From the NCBI RefSeq assembly GCF_030034735.1, contig NZ_CP125370.1, forward strand, positions 2,294,001-2,358,000: DNA of 64,000 nucleotides, given 5' to 3'. A program made the translations under genes and the position numbers. The notes beneath the pieces are model-generated. The model ran no database searches. It was not told where the DNA came from and worked only from the letters and a program-made list of their open reading frames with translations. The first letter of the stretch is position 1, and every line of letters begins with the position of its first letter. Below, in pieces: positions 43,404 to 52,035 of the stretch. This DNA is from Paenibacillus sp. RC334 (lineage in GTDB: Bacteria; Bacillota; Bacilli; Paenibacillales; Paenibacillaceae).

Positions 43404-44327
43404 ATGCCATACGATTGCATTATTGTTGGCGGAGGGATTGCCGGGCTGCAAGCAGCCATTCAATTGGGAAGATATAGCAGCCATCGGGTTCTGGTGATAG
43501 ATTCGGGCTATGGTCGTTCCACGTTGTGCCATCAGTATCATAATATTTTGGGCTTTCCTGATGGGATTTCAGGTGAGGAGCTGCGACGGCTTGGACGTAA
43601 TAAGGCCACGAAGCTAGGCACTGAATTTGTTGAAGGTAAGGCGGTGAAAGCTGCCAAGAGAGATGAGCTTTTTGCCATTCAAGTGGAAGAGGGAACGGTG
43701 TATTCCTCAAAGACGCTGCTGCTGGCAACGGGGCTGACCGATCGCTTTCCAAAGCTGGAGGGGCTTCTGGCCTGCTTGGGCAATAGCGTGTATGTCTGCC
43801 CGGACTGTGACGGATACGAGGTTCAGGATCGCAGTACGGTCGTGATGGGGGCGGGAAAAGCCGGAGCTTCCATGGCTCTGATTTTATCGGCGCGTACCGA
43901 CCACCTGGTTTATGTAAACCATGAGCGTTCAGAGGTGCCGGACGAGCTGATGATGAAGCTGCGCGAGAAAGGAATAGGATACAAGGAGGAAGCCATTTCC
44001 AGGATCATGATCGGGGAACCGGGACATTTTGAAGGAGTTCGGCTGGCTAATGGAGAGGTTGTTCGGGCGGAGCGGGGCTTTTTGGCCTTTGGAGGCAACC
44101 AAGTCCATTCAGAGCTGGCCGAGCAGTTGGGCGTGCACTTGCTGGATAACAAGCATATTGAGACTCACCCCCGCAGCAAAATGACCAATGTAGAGAATGT
44201 ATGGGTAGCCGGAGATTTGGGGGCCCATGCCGAGCAAGCGACTGTCGCGATGGGAGAAGGAGCGATGTCAGCGATCTGGATACACAAAGTATTATCTGGT
44301 ATGAAAACAAAAGTACCGCAGCTCTAG
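43404..44327 (+). CDS. Thioredoxin-reductase-like NAD(P)/FAD oxidoreductase
   Basis: The 307-residue protein starts at ATG 43404 with GGGAGGAAAAA upstream. It has the FAD site CIIVGGGIAGLQAAIQLG, the redox motif VCPDCDGYE (CxxC in the position of thioredoxin reductase), an NAD(P) site VVMGAGKAGAS and the C-terminal VWVAGDLGAHAEQATVAMGEG. It is shorter and more divergent than housekeeping TrxB, so the partner is probably not the main thioredoxin. It lies between two genes linked to quinone stress and has no shared operon. Confidence 0.82.
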   Translation: MPYDCIIVGGGIAGLQAAIQLGRYSSHRVLVIDSGYGRSTLCHQYHNILGFPDGISGEELRRLGRNKATKLGTEFVEGKAVKAAKRDELFAIQVEEGTVYSSKTLLLATGLTDRFPKLEGLLACLGNSVYVCPDCDGYEVQDRSTVVMGAGKAGASMALILSARTDHLVYVNHERSEVPDELMMKLREKGIGYKEEAISRIMIGEPGHFEGVRLANGEVVRAERGFLAFGGNQVHSELAEQLGVHLLDNKHIETHPRSKMTNVENVWVAGDLGAHAEQATVAMGEGAMSAIWIHKVLSGMKTKVPQL

Positions 44328-44337
44328 GAACTGCGGT

Positions 44338-44667
44338 TTAAAATGGTGGACATATACCTGTGTGAAGATGAAGGCCGAAGCGCTCCAATTGCTCGTTCAT
44401 GCCATACTTGCGCAAAATTTCCGTTTGTTTGTTGCCGATCAGGTCAAAATGGGGATAGGGCTGACGCTGGTGAATATATTGGGGATCCAATCCATTATTG
44501 CTGCACCATAAACGCAACTTGTCCAAATTGGAACACCCCACCTTGGTTACGGTTGTAATACCTGGAAAGCGGTCATCCAGCCAGTAATGCGTCAGAAAAG
44601 CAATTTCACCACGACTGACCTCTCTTTTCCAAGCTGAAAGCTCCTGCCGGGTAATGCCAAATGCCAT
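44338..44667 (-). CDS. YneQ-like conserved protein of unknown function
   Basis: The 109-residue protein starts with MAFGITRQELSAWKREVSRG and contains FLTHYWLDDRFPG, VTKVGCSNLDKLRLWC and YPHFDLIGNKQTEIL. These match the small conserved Bacilli protein YneQ, whose role is not known. I chose ATG 44667 because AAAGGATG lies the right distance upstream; ATG 44676 overlaps that site. It converges with the thioredoxin-reductase-like gene. Confidence 0.75.
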   Translation of the reverse strand: MAFGITRQELSAWKREVSRGEIAFLTHYWLDDRFPGITTVTKVGCSNLDKLRLWCSNNGLDPQYIHQRQPYPHFDLIGNKQTEILRKYGMNEQLERFGLHLHTGICPPF

Positions 44668-44809
44668 CGGTCTCATCCTTTCTTGGTTCGCTCCGAAATC
44701 ATGAGCTGCCGGGTAGGCGTACCATTATTTTCACATTATAGCCTGTATTACGATTCCTAAAGGGTAACACAATAACAGAAGACCGTGTATGACGATCTCC
44801 TGTTAGCGG

Positions 44810-45130
44810 TTAGAGCCATCTTTCGGCCCAGCTCTCTACGCCATTCAATGCATCACCGAGCTCCTTACCCTTGCGTGTCAGCGAATACTCGGTACGCACG
44901 GGCCGCTCTGTAATGACATTGCGAAGGATCAGGCCGCTATGCTCCAACTCCTTAATACGTTCATTCAGCATACGTTTGCTAAGATCAGGTATGGAAACAT
45001 GAATCTCACTGAATCGTTTGGGATGTTCCATCAAAGTATGGATGATGAGAGCGGTCCATTTTTTGCTGATGATCTGAAAGGACTGTTCCACCTTGCCGCA
45101 CAAAAGCTTAGGCTGCCTGTCGTCGCTCAT
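44810..45130 (-). CDS. HxlR family regulator, YodB-like
   Basis: The 106-residue winged-helix protein starts at ATG 45130 after GAGGGG; the longer frame has no ribosome site. It resembles B. subtilis YodB: a Cys near the N-terminus (LLCGKVEQ, Cys11), KKWTALIIHTLMEHPKRFSEI, LSKRMLNERIKELEHSGLI, and WAERWL at the end. YodB and HypR use such an N-terminal Cys to sense quinones, diamide and other electrophiles and control nitroreductase and azoreductase genes. Two adjacent direct repeats in its own promoter are likely operators. It is divergent from zwf. Confidence 0.83.
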   Translation of the reverse strand: MSDDRQPKLLCGKVEQSFQIISKKWTALIIHTLMEHPKRFSEIHVSIPDLSKRMLNERIKELEHSGLILRNVITERPVRTEYSLTRKGKELGDALNGVESWAERWL

Positions 45131-45163
45131 CTGAATCCCCTCAATTTCATTGGTTGTTTTAAA

Positions 45164-45201
45164 CAGTATACTAAAAGTAACTCTGTATACCAATAGTAAC
45201 T
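45164..45201 (-). promoter_or_regulatory. Promoter and tandem operator of the HxlR gene
   Basis: Two 19-base direct repeats lie side by side (45164-45182 and 45183-45201); read on the minus strand they contain GTTACTTTTAGTATAC and GTTACTATTGGTATAC. Within them TTGGTA and TATACT are 17 bases apart and can serve as -35 and -10. Autoregulation is likely. Confidence 0.5.
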
Positions 45202-45324
45202 ATCTTGGTTTGTGTCAACTGTGACATTTTTAACAGTTTTTCCTCATTCCTTGCGTCAATCATACCACAGAAAACGTTATCATTACAGGAAATATCGAAT
45301 GTTCACGATTTCGCTAAAATTTGA

Positions 45325-45354
45325 TTGACTTGCCCCTTATTTTGGGTGTATTAT
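45325..45354 (+). promoter_or_regulatory. Candidate promoter of zwf
   Basis: TTGACT (45325-45330) and TATTAT (45349-45354) are separated by 18 bases, about 70 bases before the zwf start. Confidence 0.45.
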
Positions 45355-45422
45355 AGGTTACGTTAATTCCTCAGGTAACTTTTAATAACCTCATCTTTTA
45401 TAATGGGAAGAAGGAATAATTT

Positions 45423-46925
45423 ATGGATTCAATGACTTTTGTCTTATTTGGAGCGACAGGGGATTTGGCTAAACGTAAAATCTACCCTGCCTTGTATAAT
45501 TTGTTTGTAGAAGGTAAAATTCCGGCTTCCTTTTCTGTAATTGGTATGGGGCGTCGTGAAGTGGCTGACGAACAGTTTCAAAGTAACGTAGAACAATCCA
45601 TTAAGGATTTTTCCAGATACGTGAATAATGACCGTGCACAGATGGATCAGTTCCTGAGCGCTTTCCGCTACAGTGCATTGAACGTCAATCACCCGGAAGA
45701 TTATAAAAAGCTGTTACAGCTTGCTGAGCAACGTGAAAATGACTTGGGAATTCCGGGGAACCGCATGTTTTACTTATCGGTGGCACCGGAATTTTTTGAT
45801 GTGATTGCCCTCAACATCCGGGAAAGCGGTTTGGCTGAAACGAAGGGCTGGAAACGGCTTATTATCGAAAAACCATTCGGACATGATCTGGAATCTGCAC
45901 GTGAGCTGAATGATCGCTTAAGCAGAACGTTTGCTGAGGATGAAATTTATCGTATTGACCATTACCTCGGTAAGCCGATGGTGCAAAACCTGGAAGCCTT
46001 GAAATTTGCTAATCCCTTGCTTCAGGGTGTGTGGAACAATCAATACATTGCCAATGTGCAAATTACCGCTTCCGAAACTGTAGGCGTCGAGGAACGCGCA
46101 GGATATTATGATCACTCCGGAGCTATTCGGGACATGGTGCAGAATCACATGCTGCAAGTGCTGATGATGGCGGCTATGAATAAGCCGGGACATGTAACGG
46201 CAGATCAGGTGCGTGACGAAAAAAGCAAGGTTATGGAGGCGTTGCGTGCGCTCGATCCTTCCGATATTGCTTCCAGCGTGGTGAGAGGCCAATACACGAA
46301 CGGTGAGATTAACGGAAAAACAGTTCCTTCCTATAAAGAAGAGCCGGACATTGGACCGGACTCACAAAATGATACTTTCATTTCAGCTCGTCTGTGGATT
46401 GACAATGAGCAATGGTCAGGTGTGCCGTTCTATATTCGCACAGGCAAACGCATGAAGGAAAAATCTACACGTATCGTCGTGGAATTTAAAAAGGATAGCA
46501 CAGACCCGTATGCGGCTCAAGGACAGCCTTCCGAGCCGAACTTGCTTACGATTCATGTGAATCCGGATGAAAAGGTAACACTGCGTCTGAACAGTAAGGA
46601 CCCACTGAATAATGGTCAACTGGAGACGGTGCTGATGAATTACACATCAGAGGCCAAGGATGTACCGGAAGCTTATGAGCGCCTCATCTTTGATGCGCTG
46701 CGCGGCGACTCCACCTATTTCGCTCACTGGAATGAAGTTGAGCTTTCATGGATGTGGGTACAGCCAGTGCTGGAAGCTTTTGCTCGCGGCGAAGTTCCGC
46801 TTCATACGTATGCGGCAGGCTCCTACGGTCCAGAGGCTTCTGACCAATTGTTGGAGGAACAGGGCTTTACATGGTGGCTGGATCAAAAGTCAGAACGTTC
46901 TGAAAAAGCGGTTGTTCGTTCGTAA
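45423..46925 (+). CDS. zwf: Glucose-6-phosphate 1-dehydrogenase
   Basis: The 500-residue enzyme has the coenzyme site VLFGATGDLAKRKIYPALY at the N-terminus, the substrate motif YRIDHYLGKPMVQN (near residues 178-191) with the catalytic His neighbourhood, and EKPFGHDLESAR. It oxidises glucose-6-phosphate to 6-phosphogluconolactone and makes NADPH at the entry of the pentose phosphate pathway. GAAGAAGGAA lies before the ATG. The gnd gene follows 57 bases later and pgl is 4 kb further on, so all three oxidative steps are encoded nearby. Confidence 0.96.
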   Translation: MDSMTFVLFGATGDLAKRKIYPALYNLFVEGKIPASFSVIGMGRREVADEQFQSNVEQSIKDFSRYVNNDRAQMDQFLSAFRYSALNVNHPEDYKKLLQLAEQRENDLGIPGNRMFYLSVAPEFFDVIALNIRESGLAETKGWKRLIIEKPFGHDLESARELNDRLSRTFAEDEIYRIDHYLGKPMVQNLEALKFANPLLQGVWNNQYIANVQITASETVGVEERAGYYDHSGAIRDMVQNHMLQVLMMAAMNKPGHVTADQVRDEKSKVMEALRALDPSDIASSVVRGQYTNGEINGKTVPSYKEEPDIGPDSQNDTFISARLWIDNEQWSGVPFYIRTGKRMKEKSTRIVVEFKKDSTDPYAAQGQPSEPNLLTIHVNPDEKVTLRLNSKDPLNNGQLETVLMNYTSEAKDVPEAYERLIFDALRGDSTYFAHWNEVELSWMWVQPVLEAFARGEVPLHTYAAGSYGPEASDQLLEEQGFTWWLDQKSERSEKAVVRS

Positions 46926-46982
46926 ACATGTACACATCACTACATTGAGAATATATTTTTGCTACGGCAGGAGGCCTTTACA

Positions 46983-47876
46983 ATGCAAGTTGGATTAATC
47001 GGTTTGGGAAAAATGGGCTTGAATCTCGGAAAAAACTTGATCGATCACAAGCATGAAGTTGTCGCTTACGACGTCAATGCAGCAGCGATTCAAGAAATGA
47101 AGGATTACGGTGCTACAGGTGCTTCCACACTGGAAGAGCTTGTGCAGGCGACCCAATCCCCAAGAGTACTGTGGATTATGGTTCCCCATCAAATTGTTGA
47201 TTCCGTGCTGGATCAGCTTCAACCGATTTTGTCCAAAGGGGACATTATTATTGAAGGCGGTAACTCTCATTACAAAGAGTCGATTGCTCGTCATGCCCGT
47301 CTGAAGGAATACGGTATCAGCTTCATGGATGCCGGAACCTCCGGTGGTATGGAAGGTGCACGTAGTGGCGCTTGTTACATGATTGGCGGCGACCCGGAAG
47401 CATGGGCGTTTGTTGAGCCTATTTTCCGCGATACAGCAGTTGAAAATGGTTATCTGTATGCAGGTAAATCCGGTAGCGGACATTTTCTCAAAATGGTTCA
47501 CAACGGTGTGGAATATGGTATGATGGCCTCCATTGGTGAAGGCTTTGAAGTGCTGGAGAAAAGCAGCTTTGACTTCGATTATGAGCAAGTGGCACGCGTT
47601 TGGAACAACGGTTCCGTTATTCGCTCCTGGTTGATGGGCTTGACCGAACGTGCATTTTCCAAGGATGCAAATCTGGATGAAATTCGCGGGGTTATGCACT
47701 CTTCCGGCGAAGGCAAATGGACGGTTGAGGAGGCATTGGACATTCAGGCGGCTACTCCGGTTATTGCGTTGTCCCTGCTGATGCGTTACCGTTCTCTGGA
47801 TGCAGATACGTTCAACGGGAAAGTCGTTGCCGCGCTGCGCAATGAATTTGGCGGTCATGCAGTAGAAAAGAAATAG
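46983..47876 (+). CDS. gnd: 6-phosphogluconate dehydrogenase, short form (YqeC-like)
   Basis: The 297-residue protein starts at ATG 46983 after GGAGG. It has the nucleotide-binding GLIGLGKMGLNLGKNL, the substrate loop EGGNSHYKES, DAGTSGGMEGARSGACYMIGG and the catalytic-type HFLKMVHNGVEYG. At about 300 residues it belongs to the short forms like YqeC, which lack the C-terminal extension of the ~470-residue enzymes and often prefer NAD. It converts 6-phosphogluconate to ribulose-5-phosphate. It is probably co-transcribed with zwf, because no terminator lies between them. Confidence 0.92.
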   Translation: MQVGLIGLGKMGLNLGKNLIDHKHEVVAYDVNAAAIQEMKDYGATGASTLEELVQATQSPRVLWIMVPHQIVDSVLDQLQPILSKGDIIIEGGNSHYKESIARHARLKEYGISFMDAGTSGGMEGARSGACYMIGGDPEAWAFVEPIFRDTAVENGYLYAGKSGSGHFLKMVHNGVEYGMMASIGEGFEVLEKSSFDFDYEQVARVWNNGSVIRSWLMGLTERAFSKDANLDEIRGVMHSSGEGKWTVEEALDIQAATPVIALSLLMRYRSLDADTFNGKVVAALRNEFGGHAVEKK

Positions 47877-48025
47877 TAACGATATAGCTTAGCATCGATC
47901 CCCGTAGCTTCAAAACTGCGGGGATATTGCTATATGTTCTTGCCGTGCGCTTTTTTGCTATATGCATATTTTTCCTTGTATAACCGCACAATAGATGAAA
48001 AAGAAGGCGGAAGGATGAATAGCAT

Positions 48026-48700
48026 ATGTGCAAAAGGTTTTCGTTATCGGCTGATTTGGACGAGGTAAGGGATCATTTTGGCATACAACGGGTGATGTAT
48101 TATTATAAAACACGTTACAATATGAGCCCTACCCAGCATGTTCCCATCGTGCTGCATCAGGAGGGGGAACGGGTGCTAGATGAATTTCGCTGGGGATTTA
48201 TCCCCTACTGGGGCAAGGATTGTGTCAACGCCGATTTGAATACGGTACGAGTGAATCCGAGTTACCGCAAAATGGCCGAAACCCGACGTTGTGTCATTCC
48301 TTGCAACGGCTTTTATTATTGGCGAAAGCTTGGTAAACGTATGTGTGCGGTGCGGGTGGTGTTGCCAGGACAGAAAATGTTTGCGGTCGCGGGATTGTAT
48401 GAGGTATGGCAGGATAGCCGTAAGGAGCCGCTACGTACCTGTACGATGATGACGGTGCAGGCCAATGCGGATATTCGTGAATTTGACGGACGTATGCCCG
48501 CCATTTTGGAACCCTCGAATATGGATTCATGGCTGGACCCGTCCATTAAGAACATAGATGAGTTGCTACCGTTGCTGTGCACGTATGAACAGGGCGATAT
48601 GAGCATCTATCCGGTGACCCCGCTGGTCGCCAATGATGAACACGATAACCGCGAATGCATTCAGGAAATGGATTTGCAATGGTCCTGGATCAAGCCTTAA
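48026..48700 (+). CDS. SOS response-associated HMCES/YedK family protein with altered active site
   Basis: The 224-residue protein belongs to the SRAP family, which covalently shields abasic sites in single-stranded DNA. Cys2 (MCKRFS) and the Asn of NADLNT are present. The motif usually written GFYEW is GFYYW here, so the Glu is replaced by Tyr. The HDRMP motif reads FDGRMP, so the His also seems to be lost. Without these two residues the crosslink might form but not be reversed, or the protein might be inactive. AAGGCGGAAGG precedes ATG 48026. It stands alone. Confidence 0.82.
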   Translation: MCKRFSLSADLDEVRDHFGIQRVMYYYKTRYNMSPTQHVPIVLHQEGERVLDEFRWGFIPYWGKDCVNADLNTVRVNPSYRKMAETRRCVIPCNGFYYWRKLGKRMCAVRVVLPGQKMFAVAGLYEVWQDSRKEPLRTCTMMTVQANADIREFDGRMPAILEPSNMDSWLDPSIKNIDELLPLLCTYEQGDMSIYPVTPLVANDEHDNRECIQEMDLQWSWIKP

Positions 48701-48842
48701 ATGAATATGGAGAATTTTCATTCACTACAGATCATAAGCTTCCCGCCGCCTGCATAGGTATGTATTGGGGAACAAGTGTCATGATCCGGGGGAGAGGGGA
48801 AACGGCCGAAGGAGTATCTCATATGGGATGGAGGCGATTGGA

Positions 48843-48914
48843 ATGAGCAACGATACACTCATCCAACTGCTGGTGCTCATGGTGACGATCATCGGTCTGG
48901 TCCAAAACCGGTAA
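48843..48914 (+). CDS. 23-residue hydrophobic peptide, holin-like toxin candidate
   Basis: ATG 48843, with GGAGG upstream, opens a tiny frame of 23 codons: a short polar start (MSNDTLIQ), one hydrophobic helix (LLVLMVTIIGLV) and a basic end (QNR). It is followed after 16 bases by a strong terminator. This size, composition and layout resemble the small holin-like type I toxins of Firmicutes. An antisense RNA antitoxin, which such systems need, was not identified. The rest of the 48701-49120 gap contains the terminator and the naiP promoter region. Confidence 0.5.
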   Translation: MSNDTLIQLLVLMVTIIGLVQNR

Positions 48915-48930
48915 GTGGCAGGTTCCAGAA

Positions 48931-48968
48931 GGCGGGAGAATTGCCCTAGGCAATCTTCCGCTTTTTTT
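48931..48968 (+). terminator. Terminator after the 23-residue peptide gene
   Basis: CGGGAGAATTGCC and GGCAATCTTCCG pair around CTA, followed by seven T residues. Confidence 0.82.
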
Positions 48969-49058
48969 CGTTTTCCTTTCAACAGTAGCAACAAGAGATG
49001 TTATTACTTTAAAATGCTCGCAGATGGAGGGAGCTTGCGGTACAATAGATGCTAAGCT

Positions 49059-49078
49059 ACAGGTGACAAGACACCTGA
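49059..49078 (+). promoter_or_regulatory. Palindromic operator before naiP, NiaR-like
   Basis: CAGGTG (49060-49065) and CACCTG (49072-49077) form a perfect inverted repeat with a 6-base centre ACAAGA. Niacin-controlled genes in Firmicutes have NiaR sites of this general shape, and the next gene is a niacin transporter. The assignment to NiaR is by inference. Confidence 0.5.
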
Positions 49079-49120
49079 ATATACGGCTATATATAATGCA
49101 TTTTTAAGGGAGAGCGAATC

Positions 49121-50329
49121 ATGAGTGAATTGACTTCATTACCACCATCCAAAAAGCGAAAGCTGCTGTTTAGCGCAGGACTCAGTTGGCTGTTTGATGC
49201 CATGGACGTTGGGCTGCTTTCGTTCATAGCCGCAGCGCTGGCTAAGGAGTGGCATTTGGGATCAGAGCAGATTGGTCTGTTGACTGCGATGAATTCGATA
49301 GGGATGGTGTTTGGGGCCGCTTTAGCGGGGATTTTGGCTGATCGCTACGGCAGGCGTGCGATATTAGTGTGGACGCTGTTGATCTTTTCTATTGCAAGCG
49401 GCTTGTCAGCTTTGGCGACCGGGCTCGGTGTACTGTTGGTGCTGCGCTTTATTGCAGGCGTAGGCTTGGGAGGGGAATTGCCTGTAGCTTCGACGCTGGT
49501 GTCGGAATCGGTGCCGGTTCAGGAACGGGGAAAAGCGGTCGTTTTGTTGGAAAGCTTCTGGGCCGCGGGATGGATTCTTTCTGCGCTTATTGCCTATTTT
49601 GTTATTCCAAAGTACGGCTGGCAGATGGCCTTTATTCTCGGCGCAGTACCAGCCCTGTACGCCCTTTATTTACGCAAAGCGGTAGAGGATTCACCACGAT
49701 ACAAGCAGCAGAGTGTCAAGCTTCCACTGCGTGAAAGACTGGCTTCCATTTGGTCAGGGCCGAACCGCAAGTCCACGCTCATGCTGTGGATTTTATGGTT
49801 TACGGTTGTATTTTCCTATTACGGAATGTTTCTGTGGCTGCCAAGCATTATGTTTATGAAGGGTTTTGAACTGGTTAAAAGCTTTGAGTATGTCCTGATC
49901 ATGACGCTGGCGCAATTGCCAGGATATTTTACTGCGGCATATCTGATTGAAAAGCTGGGCCGCAAATTCGTGCTGATCGTCTATTTACTGCTAACGGCGG
50001 TGTCTGCTATTTGGTTCGGTACCTCGGAAACGGCAGGAATGCTGCTGGCTGCCGGTATCTGCTTGTCCTTTTTCAATCTCGGCGCGTGGGGAGCCATGTA
50101 TGCCTATACCCCGGAATTGTACCCAACAGCCGTCCGTTCTACCGGAGTGGGTATGGCGGCTGCGTTTGGTCGTATCGGTGGCGTGATTGGACCGTTCCTG
50201 GTCGGAATGCTGGTTGGACAGGGCATGGCGATACAATCTATCTTTGTCATTTTCTTCGTAGCGATCCTGATTGGAGCGGCGGCGGTATGGTTGCTGGGTA
50301 CCGAAACGAAAAATCGGGAGATCGACTAA
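49121..50329 (+). CDS. naiP: Niacin/nicotinamide transporter, MFS
   Basis: The 402-residue protein has 12 predicted membrane segments and matches the B. subtilis niacin transporter NaiP (YceI) along its length: GLSWLFDAMDVGLLSFI, GILADRYGRR, FIAGVGLGGELPVASTLVSE, YYGMFLWLPSIMFMKGF, SFEYVLIMTLAQLPGYFTAA and FFNLGAWGAMYAYTPELYPT. It would import niacin for NAD synthesis. The palindrome 42 bases upstream fits control by a niacin-responsive repressor. GGGAGAG lies before the ATG. Confidence 0.88.
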   Translation: MSELTSLPPSKKRKLLFSAGLSWLFDAMDVGLLSFIAAALAKEWHLGSEQIGLLTAMNSIGMVFGAALAGILADRYGRRAILVWTLLIFSIASGLSALATGLGVLLVLRFIAGVGLGGELPVASTLVSESVPVQERGKAVVLLESFWAAGWILSALIAYFVIPKYGWQMAFILGAVPALYALYLRKAVEDSPRYKQQSVKLPLRERLASIWSGPNRKSTLMLWILWFTVVFSYYGMFLWLPSIMFMKGFELVKSFEYVLIMTLAQLPGYFTAAYLIEKLGRKFVLIVYLLLTAVSAIWFGTSETAGMLLAAGICLSFFNLGAWGAMYAYTPELYPTAVRSTGVGMAAAFGRIGGVIGPFLVGMLVGQGMAIQSIFVIFFVAILIGAAAVWLLGTETKNREID

Positions 50330-50384
50330 CCTTTACATTCACCTCTATAAAGATTCATAATATAAGAGAGAGGAGTGACCTGAA

Positions 50385-50831
50385 ATGGAGCATACCTTTC
50401 TGCTCAAGGCAGACTGGAACGGGGGGCGCAACAGCGCTGGGTATATTGAGGCCGGACAGCTGCGGACAGCGATTTCGATCCCGGCAGAGATGGGTGGTCC
50501 CGGTGTGGGTACCAATCCGGATGAAATGCTGCTAGGCGCTGCCGCGACCTGCTATTTGATTACATTGGCGGCGATGATGGAGCGCGCTGGTCTTACGGTG
50601 GCTTCACTGGCGCTGGAATCCGAAGGGATTGTCGATGTAACGAACAATATTTTTACATATCGTCGAATTATCCATCGTCCACGAGTTCATTTGGCCGCCG
50701 ATGCGACAGAATCGCAGATCGAACAGGCAGTGCGGCTGGCAGAGCAGGCAGAGAGCTCTTGCATGATCTCACGTGCCGTAGCGGGAAATGTAGCTTTATC
50801 TACAGAGCCCGTCGTGGAACGCGCCTCTTAG
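50385..50831 (+). CDS. OsmC/Ohr family peroxide-reducing protein
   Basis: The 148-residue protein contains the OsmC fold with both cysteines: GAAATCYLITLAAM (first Cys near residue 64) and SSCMISRAV (second near 126). NPDEMLLGA is the usual lead-in to the first. Members reduce organic hydroperoxides. The sequence fits the OsmC/YhfA-like subgroup better than Ohr, but the substrate is uncertain. GAGAGGAGTG precedes the ATG. It lies between naiP and pgl with short gaps and may have its own promoter. Confidence 0.85.
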   Translation: MEHTFLLKADWNGGRNSAGYIEAGQLRTAISIPAEMGGPGVGTNPDEMLLGAAATCYLITLAAMMERAGLTVASLALESEGIVDVTNNIFTYRRIIHRPRVHLAADATESQIEQAVRLAEQAESSCMISRAVAGNVALSTEPVVERAS

Positions 50832-50898
50832 CGCTATTTGAACCAGGAGTAATCATTCCAATTGCCCATTATTTTTCTAATTTGAGGAGGACACAACC

Positions 50899-51984
50899 AT
50901 GACAGCACAACAAAAATTGCTCGTTTTCGCAGGCTCTTACGCCGAATTGGAAGGCAGCGGAGTTTATGCGTACACTTTTAATGAAGAGACAGGGGTTCTT
51001 ACATTACAGGATGAGTTCTCCGGATTGAAAAATCCAACCTTCCTGAACGTAGACGTGAAGAACCGGAAGCTGTATTCCATTGGAGAAACGACTTCTGCTA
51101 CTGGAGCGAAGGTGGGCGAAGCTGCTGCTTTTGAAATTGATCCGGTCAAAGGGACATTTACATTGCTTAACCGGGCGGAAAACGTTGGCGCAACAACCTG
51201 TCACATTCAGCGTGATCCATCCGATCGCTACCTGATCGTAGTCAGCTACCACGGAGGAATGGTGGGACTGGTGTCTCTAACCGAGGATGGCCGTATCGGC
51301 GAGTTGCTGGATGTTAAACAGCATGAGGGCAAGGGAGCGCATCCTGAGCGTCAGGATCGTCCGCATCCACACTCCAGTTTCTTTAGCCCTGATGGTCGTT
51401 TCCTCTTCGTACAGGATCTCGGTTTGGATCTGATCCGTGTCTACACCATTGATGACAGTAAAGGACAACTGGTACTTCATGGCGAAACGAAAACCCATGC
51501 AGGTGCAGGTCCACGTCACTTGACGTTCCACCCGAACGGTAAATTTGCTTTTGTCATTAATGAGGTGGATTCTTCCATTACTTCTTTTGCGTATGACGTA
51601 GAAGCAGGCAAGCTTACCGAGCTTGAGAGCGTACCGACTTTGCCGTCTGATTTTACGGGCGAAAACACAACCGCTGAGATTGCTATTTCGGGGGATGGTG
51701 CTTATGTGTACGGTTCCAACCGTGGGCATGACAGCATCGTAGTGTTCGCTGTAGACGCTGCAACAGGCAAGCTGAGCCTGGTAGAGCATGTTTCTGCCGA
51801 AGGAGAGCATCCACGTCATTTTGCTTTGACTCCAAACGGCGAGCATCTGCTCGTGGCAAACCGCGATACGAATAACATCGTTACATTTAAAGTGGACAAG
51901 GCTAGTGGACGACTAACCTATACGGGACAACAAGTAACCGTGTCCAAGCCGGTATGCGTTCAACCTTTTTACTTTTCTGTATAA
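50899..51984 (+). CDS. pgl: 6-phosphogluconolactonase, seven-bladed propeller type
   Basis: The 361-residue protein belongs to the beta-propeller lactonases (YkgB/Pgl type). Repeated blades are visible in GVYAYTFNEETGVL, GFTLLN-like segments, HPHSSFFSPDGRFLFVQDLG, GAGPRHLTFHPNGKFAFVINE, GDGAYVYGSNRGHDSIVVF and GEHPRHFALTPNGEHLLVANRD. It hydrolyses 6-phosphogluconolactone, the product of Zwf, whose gene is 4 kb upstream. GAGGAGG precedes the ATG. Confidence 0.9.
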   Translation: MTAQQKLLVFAGSYAELEGSGVYAYTFNEETGVLTLQDEFSGLKNPTFLNVDVKNRKLYSIGETTSATGAKVGEAAAFEIDPVKGTFTLLNRAENVGATTCHIQRDPSDRYLIVVSYHGGMVGLVSLTEDGRIGELLDVKQHEGKGAHPERQDRPHPHSSFFSPDGRFLFVQDLGLDLIRVYTIDDSKGQLVLHGETKTHAGAGPRHLTFHPNGKFAFVINEVDSSITSFAYDVEAGKLTELESVPTLPSDFTGENTTAEIAISGDGAYVYGSNRGHDSIVVFAVDAATGKLSLVEHVSAEGEHPRHFALTPNGEHLLVANRDTNNIVTFKVDKASGRLTYTGQQVTVSKPVCVQPFYFSV

Positions 51985-52035
51985 AGTTTGATAGAGGCTG
52001 GGTGGCTGAGTAACGGTAAACGGTATACGGGTAAT

